Origin: Branchiostoma floridae
Lineage: Eukaryota; Chordata; Leptocardii; Amphioxiformes; Branchiostomatidae
Assembly: GCF_000003815.2 (NCBI RefSeq)
Contig: NC_049987.1
Coordinates: 10,522,714-10,584,713 of the forward strand
Direction: 5' to 3'
DNA: 62,000 bases
Numbering within the stretch: position 1 is the first letter of the stretch; every line of letters starts with the position of its first letter. The notes under the pieces were generated by a model. The model was given only the letters and a program-made list of their open reading frames with translations. It was not told the DNA's origin and made no database searches. The translations under genes were made by a program, and so were the position numbers. This document shows positions 48,988-60,800 of this stretch, in pieces.

Positions 48988-49085
48988 AGAACTTGCGGTA
49001 GCATAAGATAGTATTAGTGAGGAGTTTCATTAGCCTCCGCCTTCCTTCCCAAGCTAATGATGCTATCTTATGCCACGGCAAACTC
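48988..49085. repeat. Inverted repeat with ~30-base arms
   Basis: GCATAAGATAGTATTAG at 49001 is inverted at 49054-49072 as CTAATGATGCTATCTTATGC, and the match extends outward through TTGC and GTxGCATAAG. A long - strand open frame runs through it (48902-49372) but shows no domain. Confidence 0.8.
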
Positions 49086-52000
49086 CCTTCCTCGGCAAAC
49101 CAAGCTCCTTGGGCAAAACCCCTTTCCCGGCGCATGAAAACGTAGCTAAACCAACGCCCCCCCCCCATCCCCAATAAAAACAAGCCCCGTTCGAAGACTG
49201 CAACAGAGGCCAAGTCGGACTTGCTTTGAGCGAATTTTGCTGAGTTTTTGCCGAATAGTACAGTCTCTTGACACCAGGGATTCGAAGCCGCGCTGCGGGG
49301 CCAAAATGCCCGGCCCAGTTGGTGGCGCTTGAAGCCTACTTTTACATTTTGTATGGCTTTCTGGATGTGCATCTTGTAGAATCCATCTTCAATGTAAATA
49401 GAGAGACTTATTCTCTAACATTGACTAAAACTTTTCTCGTTCTATGAGCATAATAACAATCTTGCTACAAAACAACTGTTTATACCAACAGACTAGTCTA
49501 CGCATAACAATAAACCTTGGTTCTTTTGTCATGGCACAAGTGCAAATTACAGCTAATTCCTTCCCATGGAGGTGCTAATTACGACCTGTCACGTTGAGTG
49601 ATGGGCAGATTTACTAAAACATGGCTTACAGGGTAAAAATTGATGGTACAAATTTCAAACCTTTGTAGAAAACGGTAGCAATGACTTAAAATAATTGAAA
49701 AGGAAATTAAATCGTTGGAAATGTCCTGTTCTACACTCAGGTGTAGTTGAATATATTGTATATGGTCTTTGGTTTGAGTTATAAGGTGATTATAGAAAAG
49801 GGTACCCTAAAAGTATATGCATAAATGTGAAAAAAATCAATATTTTTCACAGAGCAGGAACATGTTTCTCAATAAATCTCACTAGTTCTGAAAGGGAACA
49901 TATGTCAGTATGTACTAAATAATTTTCATGTAATTTGCGCGTTGGGAATGGTTTTCTAGACTACATTTTGTTGGAAAAATTATACATCATAATAAATTGT
50001 AATATCTCAAAATTCAGAGTATGTAACTTCATAAATGACTCATGTTTGCATTTCTATAGTTGTGTTTTCCGTATACACCAGATTTGAGGCATTTTCAAGC
50101 TTCTATGACGGAGTTATGACAATTTTCCTACAGGACTTTGAAAGTAGTGCTCATATGCCCTGGGCCATCTTAAGTCAACAGAGTGTTATCTAAGAAGGAT
50201 GCCAAATCATTACTAAACAATCTATCCATATTTTCAATCTTTCAGATGTTCCCCTAACTTGTCAAAATGGGACGAAAGGACAGGAGACGAGCAGGCTGGT
50301 ACTAGTAGATGTGGGAGTGTCAGGAAGGGGGGGTGGTTTACAGTGCAAGAAAGATGGCATCAGAATACTGTTAGAATCATAGTTTCAACCAGCAAACGTT
50401 TGCTTTTACCAGGCTGTTATAGATATGAATGTCGTCTGAGAACTTTAGATGATAGAACTTCTTAACGTTTGTTTTCCAACACAGCTTGTATTTGGGTAAA
50501 CAAAAAATACGCAACTTTTATCTTATCGTAGAATATGATAAATGGGATGCTTGACCGGAACCCGCAAACAAATAGCCACCATTATTGTAACGATGCCGTG
50601 TAAGCTGCACATTATTCCAGCAGAAATTCCACCAAGGCTGAGATTACAGTAAAAATCCCCCAAGTCTCATCTGGAACCTCAGGGTACGCAGCGCGAATGG
50701 CTGAAGATGGTTCAACAGACACGTATTGGGAAACAACACTCTTTCACTCATTGACGTAGCACTTATCATTGCCACCGATATTTACATACCTTTTAAGCGT
50801 ATGGGAAAAATTAAGAGCACCTCGAAGCGCCCTGTTTTAAGTATTTCTGTATTCAACATTATTCGATAAAAGTACATAGTCGTAGATTTGCTCGTAAATG
50901 TTTGCTATACTTTATCCGTAACGCAGCATTAGGTGCCGCTGGCATGGATTTGGCGCTGCCGTAATACCCTCAGGGCACCACGCATCCATGCGCTGGACTT
51001 TCCAGTGATGTGCACCCGATGGTAACACTGTAGTCGTTAACTATCCCGACCTTTTCACCATTAAAACGAAGAGATTTTAGACGTACTCGTGGCCCTCTTG
51101 TCGTAATCCTACAGGTGGTACTTGGGATCCGTTCCCTTTGCCTTTAGCGAGTTGTATGTTATGGTATGGTTGGAACTTTCCTAATACTTTCAATATGATA
51201 AATGTTTAGGTAGATAAAAAGTTCAAAAAGCTGTACTTAACGTCAATGATTCAATCATGAAACCATGTTGTGCTAAAATCTCCATTCGTTGAAATCTAAA
51301 CCTTTTTGAGCACTTGTAAAGCACGTGGACATCCATGAAAACTAATGTCCGTTATTCAAAGGATGATGAATCATGAACTATATATATAGCGTTCTATGCA
51401 ACTGGCTAGTTGTAAGGATCCTAGCATCCGATGAGTTATTTACGTGTCCGGTCATTGATGAACTTTCACTGAATACCGAAATAATGTATATGTATAGGTC
51501 TCATTCATGACAGTCACTGTCAGAAATGTAGGGACAGATATGATTTGCAATCAAAGTTTGGCCTAAATTCATTAGGAATATGAACATATCTCTGTTACTA
51601 GGGTGTGAACTAAGGAAACATTAGGTTATATCAGTCTACAAAGTTCAACTCTCTTTTGTTGTATGATATACATTCTACATTCAATTCTGATACTGCTTCT
51701 GATGGATACTGATGATTGAGTGATGAATAGTACATTTTAAAGGCCAGGGTATGTTCAATTTACGACTTAATCACTTGTCAATGGCAGAGTGACTACTTGA
51801 CTATGGCATGCCTCAAATTCTTATAATGCCTTGAACCTTCAGATTCTTTATGGTCCCCGATGGACTCTCTATACGTAAAAGCAACACGAAGAAGCATTCC
51901 ATTAGCAACATGTCTTAGTTCTTTTATGACGAATGTGTGCATCACCTGAAGGAAGCATAAACATAAATCTTACTGCATTTTTAATGCAGTTGGACATGGC

Positions 52001-54755
52001 TTCAAACATTGCTCATCAACCCTTCTTTGGAATCGTGTTATAAGATTTACGAGTGCGTGCTTACTTATGCAGAGTTCACGCATGTACATTAATGCTTCAA
52101 GATGTAGGGTGTAAATTTTACCCGTCAAGGACGACCGTAAGTGCGGCCTCAAGGCTCCGGATGGCTGATGTAAATGATGTAATACATTTCGCCTCACTGG
52201 GATTGTTCTCTGCAGTGGAATTCCTATGGGAAGTGCTTTTACAGACTATTGAGTAGATGAATGTGTGACAAATGGAAGTCTGACCCACAGCACTTCATAA
52301 CCAGTTTTTCCCGAGGCGATAGAGACATTATCATCCACATTTACAGACTGGCCGTTTATTAATTCCGGGCTTATCCAATTTGTTCCGCGACCCTGTACGG
52401 CCTCGGCTCACTGGATGCAAAATGCAGATGAGACGAATGTCTACTTGATGCATCTAAATAGGTTCCCTGGGGAACGCTGGGGTCGCCCCACTGGAGAACA
52501 TCTTAGCGAAGACAAATGGTTCTTCCCGTAAGATGGCAGACGTGAGGACGTCAACGGAGTATGGAGCTTTCATCAACGGTGAAGCAATGCTCATCGGAAT
52601 GACCAGGGACATTACTATAAGAATGGTTGTAAAACATCGTATGGCAAAAATGATTTAGCTTTTACGTCACCAGCCAACGTATATGACCGTTTATGTGGCC
52701 AATGTCTATCCCAAAGACTTTTTTTCCTATCTAATACTACAACGACTGTGTGACATAACCCAAGTGCTATGTACTACCGCATGTACAACGTACGTTTACA
52801 TTTGAAATTAGTAATCTAGTCACAGTAATGTAAGGACAGTAATGTAAGATCTCTGACTGAGTGAAATAAGATTATTTTGAGAACCAGCGGCCTAATTTCC
52901 TAAGCATTTTTTTTTCATGTGAATGAAGAAAAAGTCGTCTACCAGATGAAGATAATCGGTAGGAAATACAAAACACTACTTTAAACGTCACCCATCCATG
53001 TTCATAGAAAGATTTCCCTGTATTGACCACAACTGTTTAAAGCATTAAACCATGAAAAGGTTTGGAAAGTTTTGGAATTAGATCTGTATAATAAAAGTTG
53101 CTGTCTCAAAAAAACTGGCCAGTTGCCAACACGGATGCAATTACATTACACATAATCCATCATGTCTGCTCTGGGATAGTGTAAAATTGTTGAGGGATGA
53201 GAAATCACCAGACACCATGCTGAGAAGTGATGATTTATGACATTGAACCGTTTGCTAAGAGATCCCATCGTGCTGTTGGTGCCATCATCAAAGGAGTTTT
53301 TCCCCAGGAATCAGTAAGATAAAGCAGACTTTGGAAATGGTTGAAGTTGCAACTTATCATGATCAAGATACATGGAGACGAAGTAGTAGCTCCAACTGTG
53401 CATCTAGCAACATCTTCGTAACAAAGAAAATCTAAAAAGTATATTTGATTTACGCATCAGAACTGCTGTTGAAGATATGATAGTATTCATAGTGTTTCTT
53501 AGATTTCCTTTATCATCTTCAATAGAATATCTTCATGATTTTACAAAGGATAAAGTTAACAGCAATCGACTTAACCACAGAGGTATTGTTCCTGAAATAC
53601 ACGCATGCACTTCATCCAATACTCGTAAGTGACGCACAGTAAAGACATGACAGCAGTGATTTTAAGAACTATTTTACATAAACACATTTATATTCACATT
53701 CACTGGATAATTTTTACAGACCAGTGTCGCAAACGACAATGATACGATGTCAATTTATTTTCTGATGTATTTTGAACCAAGATGAACATTAAGTAGATCA
53801 TCTAAAACAATTTGCTTCAAGTACAGAAAGTAGAATTGCAAGTTTCTAAACGATATCGTACGCTCCTTCGTTGCTTGCTTTTACTACAAGGGCAGCTATG
53901 ACATCCTGTTTGCGTCCATACATTACAAAATACCGCATGTACCACATGTAACTAAACACGCTAGCTAATGGATAACCAGAATATTCTTGGGGTCCAAGGA
54001 AAAATTCAGTAATGTTTGCTTATAACTACTGCTGGGATGAAGACAGTAGAACTATATTTCCACGAATGGAAGAGATGATACAGTAGTGGCTTTGTTGTCT
54101 TTGTGGAGTTACCGAACACCGTATTCCAGATGAAACCGTGGACTCCGTACAAGCCAACCATTAGTCCATCCTAGCGTTGTTGTTGCCAGCGTATATTTTT
54201 CCACTTGCGTTGCCTTAGTCACGACGCGTGATTTCCTCTATGTTTGAATATCCGTATTTGATAGTTATTGAAAGGCTGTCTCGTTACATTATGGCCGTTA
54301 AACATGACAGCATAGCCATAGAGTTGACTTAAATTTCCTCCCGATTCGCCAACTGTTACACTGAAAATAATATCACTGGTTGACTAACATAAGGAACTCC
54401 AGATCGCTGGCATGCCTTCAGTTGTATGCATTTCTTCGTACAGCGTTTGTATTTTGTAATAAAAGTCCACACGTTGAGCCTGATGCAGCATTGCGTTGAT
54501 TGTGAAACTCTTCAAATGGCAGAGACTCCATCACAAACATTATTCTGCTTGCACTCTTGTTCCAGTACCACCTGAGCCCGGCAATTCCACAGTTTATGTT
54601 TATGTACACAAATGGTCCTTGGGAACCTCCAAAACGTCAAGAAAATCACCAGATCCGCATTAGCCTTGATGAACAGAAATGTCAGCCAAAAGTCGTCTCA
54701 TGCTGCTGTTGTCTGATCACTCCGCGGTGCTCTGTACCGACTGGCCCTGTCCGGG
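49086..54755. other. Region downstream of the IgSF gene
   Basis: AT-rich with short open frames. It should include the 3' untranslated region of the - strand gene, but I cannot place its end. A - strand AATAAA at 53754-53759 is one candidate about 1 kb after the stop codon. Copy D of the dispersed element is at 52300-52430. Confidence 0.4.
52300..52430 (+). repeat. Dispersed TTTATTAAT element, copy D
   Basis: TTTATTAATTCCGGGCTTAT begins at 52355 and continues CCAATTTGTTCCGCG, then CTCGGCTCACTGGATGC. The second part matches copy A and the first part matches copies B and C. Confidence 0.7.
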
Positions 54756-54838
54756 TCACAGGTAGCAGAACATCTCCGCTCTCCCGCTGATCTGGACGGC
54801 GTCCATCTCGCTTTGGGCGGCGGCTGAGGAGCGTCCGG
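54756..54838 (-). CDS. IgSF gene terminal exon
   Basis: The acceptor CACATCTTCCAG is followed by 83 bases ending at TGA (54756-54758). The exon encodes GRSSAAAQSEMDAVQISGRA and ends EMFCYL. The split codon with the previous exon gives alanine. The C-terminal leucine might suit a PDZ domain, but the residue at -2 (cysteine) is not the classical one. Base composition is clearly GC-richer than the flanks. Confidence 0.78.
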
Positions 54839-57800
54839 CTGGAAGATGTGGGACAGCGTTACAGTAGAGCCCTTGGATTAAGGAAATGTCTTGGATAACA
54901 AAGTTCTTGCATAACCATGTGTTTCATTCATGACGACGTTTGGGCACTCACCTTCATCAGGGCAATACTAACTACACGGATATTTGTGTAAGTACTACAT
55001 GTACATGGAGTACCCTCCTAATAAATGTCTACATACTTCACGTTTGGGACCGCATCTGTAAGAGCGACACCTAGCTGTCGTCCAAAATAGAACCAGTCAG
55101 TATTGACCAAGGAAGGTGACCGACGTCAACAAAACGTCAGCTCAAATTTACACTTCGTTTTGCATCAAGAACCCAGTTTGCAATGTACATATTATGTTTT
55201 GTATGTATGTAATGTTGTGCGTGTATTAATGTATTTTATGTAGACCACTGGAAGAATAGCTGGCAATATAATGTTGTAATAGCTAAAAGTGGATCTGAAT
55301 AAAGTCAAAGTCAAAGTGACTAATCAACCTGTCTAACATTACTCACAGAAGGAAATCCTATATGCAGGAAATTTAAACATTTGGTCTAAGGTAACATTCC
55401 TATGCATTTATTACTATGTATTACAGACGTACACCTCGTCTATCAACAGATTTTAGTAAGAGATTACGATTATTGTTTATTGACATCGTGGAGTAAGTTT
55501 ACCAACTTGGGACTGTTGACTGCCGATTCTTCTGTCTTCTCCCTCCGGCTGCTGTCGGTCTACTGTTGAGTAGGGCGGCAATGGCTGCACTAACCCTGCA
55601 ATCAGTCAAACATATCCCCACTATTATCACGATTCTATGATGAATACTTATTCCAAAGCTCATGATAGATAACGTCATACCATTCGGTATTTCTTGTCCT
55701 GGACTTTGGCTTAGAAATTCTTCAGAGTTATGCGCAGGAAATATCTATGCACACTAGCAGAAGTGAACCAGAATGCGTTGTTCATTCTTTATGTTGAATT
55801 TTGTTGGTAGTTAGAGAGTGTTATTAAAGTACATAAATACGAGAGAGCAAGTGCAGTTCATACCTGGATATGAAAGACCAATAGCTGTCCATTCTTTGTC
55901 TACTCTGGGGGGAGGGCGTGGCTTCAATGTGCCGTTCATCTCGTGGATCTCTATCAATCCGTCCAGATCTTTGATCTCCAAAGAACCCAGCTGATCCAAC
56001 TTGTTTTTGTTGTAGCCTGGGGGAGGTGGCATCGGACGAGACACTGTCACTGATGTGGTGTCTGCAATGAAGCAACTCTGTCTTCACGTTACGGCATGAA
56101 GACTATGATAATATGCCTACTGTGTCCATTTCTTATCATATTGACGTTGATAATCTAAAATTACACCATTTGTTGAACTAATCTAACGCAAAATCATTTT
56201 TGGTTGTTATTAACATACTTTTATACTGAAAGTTTGAAACGATTGGTTTGCTTACATTTTATATTGAAATAAAATATTACATAAAGTGCTAAATGCAGCT
56301 AAGCAAGATTGAAATCAGAGGCTCTACCTGACTTCCTGTCGTCACCCAACCATTTCTTGCGAAAGAAGAAAACAAAGATGGCCGCGACGGCCGCCATGAC
56401 AGCTACCATAACTGATATCCCGACCACGATGACCAGGGTGTGAGGTGACCCCGTGACCTCCAGCCTGAACTCGCGTTGGTCAGTACCGAACATGTTTGTC
56501 CCTTTGCACATGTATGTTCCCTTCCACCCTTCAGTAATACCGTTAATGGACAGGATGCTGAGTTTGCCACCGAGTATGAGCTCCTCCGTAATCTCAACAC
56601 CATTCTCCCCGCCCGATAGGGCTGACTCTAATCCTTGGACATCTCGCCAGGCCCATTGGATGGTCTTAGGAACAGGATCAGACACGATCTCACAAGACAG
56701 TCTGGCAGTGTCGCCTCTCCGAACTGTGAATGTTGTAGAACGTTGAAGTATGTATGGTCTGCCTGCATGGAGACAAAAATGACCATCGCAATGTAAAAAC
56801 TTCCTACACAGTATGTTTGTATCTCGTATCTCATTACCTGGTTGTCGAAGCAAAAGTATTTCTTTGAATATATCCTGATGAACAGTTCAGCTTATCTCTA
56901 TACTACCATTTTGTATCAACATATGATTCCCTGAATGCCTCGTCACTTTACACTTTACGATGCCATACATCTTTCAGAGAATGGAAAAAAAGGTTCTTTG
57001 TGACTTGTCTATCACGTATTAGGCCATCTGAGTGATTTCAAACCAATATAGAACTTTTAGAATAAAGCCAACGATCAGTCAATCTAAAAATAATACCGTA
57101 TAAAGCTAAAGGATGGATTAAGGAAAGAAAACCATTTACCAAGGCACATAAATCACAATGGCTTTTACCTGCCTCTACAGGATTTCATGCTCTAAATGAA
57201 GGTTAATTTCCAATTATTTAAGAAATCTTCTCTAGGCTTTGTCATTTAGAGCTATCCAATCCAGAATCAATTAGGCTCGTTAGGGTAAGTGTTATCTTAA
57301 TGATGATTGATTATTCCTAACGGAAGACAATGAAATATCCGCTCGGTCCTGATGTTGGTATGATGGAACGTTCCATCCAGCCCTGCTGCAGATTATTGAT
57401 GGGGTGGTTACAAGATTAATTTGCGTGCCGTAGAAGCTGCCATATTGAGATCAATATCACTTACTCCTTGACTTTTGGAGGGTGGAACACTAACACGATG
57501 TTATTATTGTACGGCAGGTGCAGCGATATTGAGGCATCAATAGGTAATTCGGGCAAAAGGGACGCAAATGAAGTAAAACTGAAATCATAAATAAAAAGTT
57601 ACGCCAAAGAAGTTTTAAAACTATTTTGCATGGCATTGACCGACCAAATAAACTTTATGACTGAGTGTGCAAAAGATAATTTACAGGACACCTAACGCCC
57701 ATAAACCTGTCATATTGAGGTATGATTCGACCATATTTGTGATTATGATAGATATAAAAGCAAATGTTACTGCTAATGTTTTTAAGACGGACGCAGATAG

Positions 57801-60800
57801 TATTATCTTCAAAACAAACCGTGGTATCGTAGGTGATAGAATAGAACAGTAATGCCTCTGTATCCCTCCGTATTGCACCAGCCGGACAAATCAACTTCAT
57901 ACACTGAAGGTGCTAAAGATGATTTAAAAGACACTTAACGCTTATAAATCTGCTACATTGAGGCACATAAGTTTATGTTCGCGATAAATATACAGATAAT
58001 AACACTTGTATCATAGAGGTTATAAAAACTGCAACAGTACTGTAAGTCTGAATGGCACTAGAAATGATTCATGATACATCTAACTCTTGTAAACCTGTCG
58101 TCGTTATGGCGTCCGGACGCAAAAAGGTTCTTACTTCCTTCCATTTATGGAAGTTGATATTTGTAACGATTGTAAATATTCTCTACTAATGGATGATATT
58201 AGCGTAGAAGATGAGGAAGATTTCAAAGCTCTTCCATTAATGCTATCTGTAGCGACGTCAGTTACCTGCCTCTTTATGGCTGTTGTAAGTGTATATATCG
58301 CCCGTGGGGCTACGAGAATTGGACGTGAGTTATAGTCAAGGTTTACACTCATTATTTAGTGCTAACTATACCTTCAGTACATGTAAGTACGTGATTTCTG
58401 CCCTGTTCGGATTAATATGTGACATGAATATTGAGCATGCAAAAGATCGCAAAAACTGATGAGACTCTTTTCCTCCTGCTTCTTAGTAACTTAAAACTTA
58501 CCAACAACATCGACATATGTGTCCCTTGTAGTTGCAGGAAAGCCCTCGTTAGTGGCCACGCATTGATACGTCCCTTCCACGTCATAGCGAACCCGGTGGA
58601 ACCGGAGCGGGTTGTCCCAGTACAGACTTGTATCCTTCCGCCGCCATCTCACCCGGGGTGTCGGGTTACCACTGGCCGAGCACTCGAGCAGGAAGCCATC
58701 TTGTCCGTACATGACACTGACCTTGCTATTGAGGGAGGGGTCTATCCAGGATTGATCTGTAAATAGAAATATATCTTTGATTTTTTTCGAAATGTCACCT
58801 CTTTGGTGGGGTATCTTCCCGCTTGGTATTGATCATAATCAAACTTATAGATAGACGCTAGACGTTCAGAATCAACCTGTGGGGTGTAAGGTTAGGTCAA
58901 AAGTTATATGCTATTACGTACCAGGCCCTTCGATGGACATGCCAAGCAAAATTTGCCAGTGATACTATGATCAACAATTACCATCCCAAATGTCTAGCAT
59001 TCACACGAGGAGCGTGCCAAGTAACTGTTACTAACAACAGTACAAAGGGCACAAATCGTGCATTTATCTTGTTTTCCGCACGGGCTAAAGTAGTTTAATA
59101 CCCTCTTAACCAGGAATACTTTACCAGGGATAACAATTTCTATAAAACCCGTTTTCATTTATGTCAAGGTAGTTCTTAACTTAACACTAGTTTGCTTTGT
59201 CATTGTTCTGGATATTACTGTCCTTATATGTCTATCTATACACTGCTAGATGTACCATGTGTCCTTAGGATGCTTTCAGTCATGCTTTTGTAGTCTGACG
59301 ACCATTCGGTCTTGCTTAGGAAAGAAGCTACAAGATCCCATTGAACAAGAGAGCAACAGTCTTTACAAAATAGATCATGGTTTGGAGCCTTATCAGTGAA
59401 CCAGCCAACTCACCAAGTACATTTGTTGTGTTCGAATGATAGCTACAATTGATGACTCTATGCATTACATGTTTTCTAAATGGGTGTGCGATTGTACATC
59501 TGGATCATCAATCCATACAGAATCTGTTTCATGTGAATTTCGTGTCGAGAATTTAACTCCAGCTCTGCATTGGACATTACACGAACCTTGTGTTGTGGTT
59601 ATCTAGAAGAAAAGACATATTGATAGATTTTAGATTTGCGTCAGGAATGTTACCTGAATACAGGCACAGAGACATGTTCTGTTCTGGTCTCATTTCTCAA
59701 ACACTTATCGATGCTATTTCATTTGGTTCCTGTGATATTTCATGGAACTTTTAAATGCTGACAGATTGATCAGCTTAGGTATAGAAATATCTCAACGATT
59801 TATTTTTTCAATATTTACCGCTTCCATCACAATAACCATGGCGAGAAGCAATCTGGAGGTTATCCGGTGGAGATTGGTCGCACCAGACTAGATTGGCGGG
59901 GAATCCCAGCGGCTGCTCCAGAATACACCGCGATGGGCACAAATCATCGGGAAGCTTGAAACGTTTTCTTCCCGCACGAGTTAGATAACGTTTTCATGTC
60001 TGATGGATATGTTCCATCTTTGGTGAAACTACGCCTTGCCAAATGTCATAGCAAAACAGGTGCTCAATTGCACATCTCATTTGTTGGCTCCCGCTGCAAA
60101 ATGCGGAATGGGAACTACAACGGTCATTTGTTAATATAAAACATCAGAACGCGCGTTACACATTTTCACAGTGGCTTGGTATGAACAAGTTTTGTTGTTT
60201 TGGGTCAATTTCGATTTAGTTATAAACAAGAATTCTATAGAGTAATAATTATTCTACAGAATGTGAGAAATACGATATTTTCCTGTTTTTTTAGAATATG
60301 TATTGTTTAATCATAAACACTTTAAATTGTCTTGGATACCTTTGGATGTAGCCTCCTTTGCAGTTTTAACAGCGTTGACGTTTATTTTCTGTAGTGGATT
60401 GGGGAGCTTATTCATGCCTTTAAATAGCTGACCAGCTCAGAAACTCTTTCTCCTAGCATTAGAGAACCTTATAATCTAGCTGAAGTTAAAAGTCACGCAT
60501 CATCGCTGATAGAAGTCTGTGAATAAGCCTTGTAAGGCCACATAGTTATCTTTGGCCTACAAGTTATTATTATCTAACATTTATTAACTTGCATTTGCAC
60601 CAGTGAAATGGTCAATACTTACATAATACATCTAAGCTGACAGTGCCCATACCAGGTGGAGAGATCTCGTTGTCTGCATTACACTGGTAGATCCCGCTGT
60701 CATGCCGGCTCACCTTTGGTAGAGACAATGTCTGCCCTCTGGGAACAAAAATGGAGGCCATTCATCAATCTTCACAAGCCATTTCTGCACTGTCGCTGAT

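Noticed and set aside
49270-49320. tRNA-like GGGATTCGAAGCC box
   Set aside because: It resembles a T-arm on the - strand, but no matching acceptor stem, D-arm or anticodon arm could be laid out around it.
48902-49372. 156-codon - strand open frame
   Set aside because: It runs straight through an inverted repeat, has no recognisable domain, and is probably part of a repetitive sequence.
54557-54790. + strand 77-codon open frame
   Set aside because: It is a shadow of the terminal exon of the - strand IgSF gene and its 3' flank.
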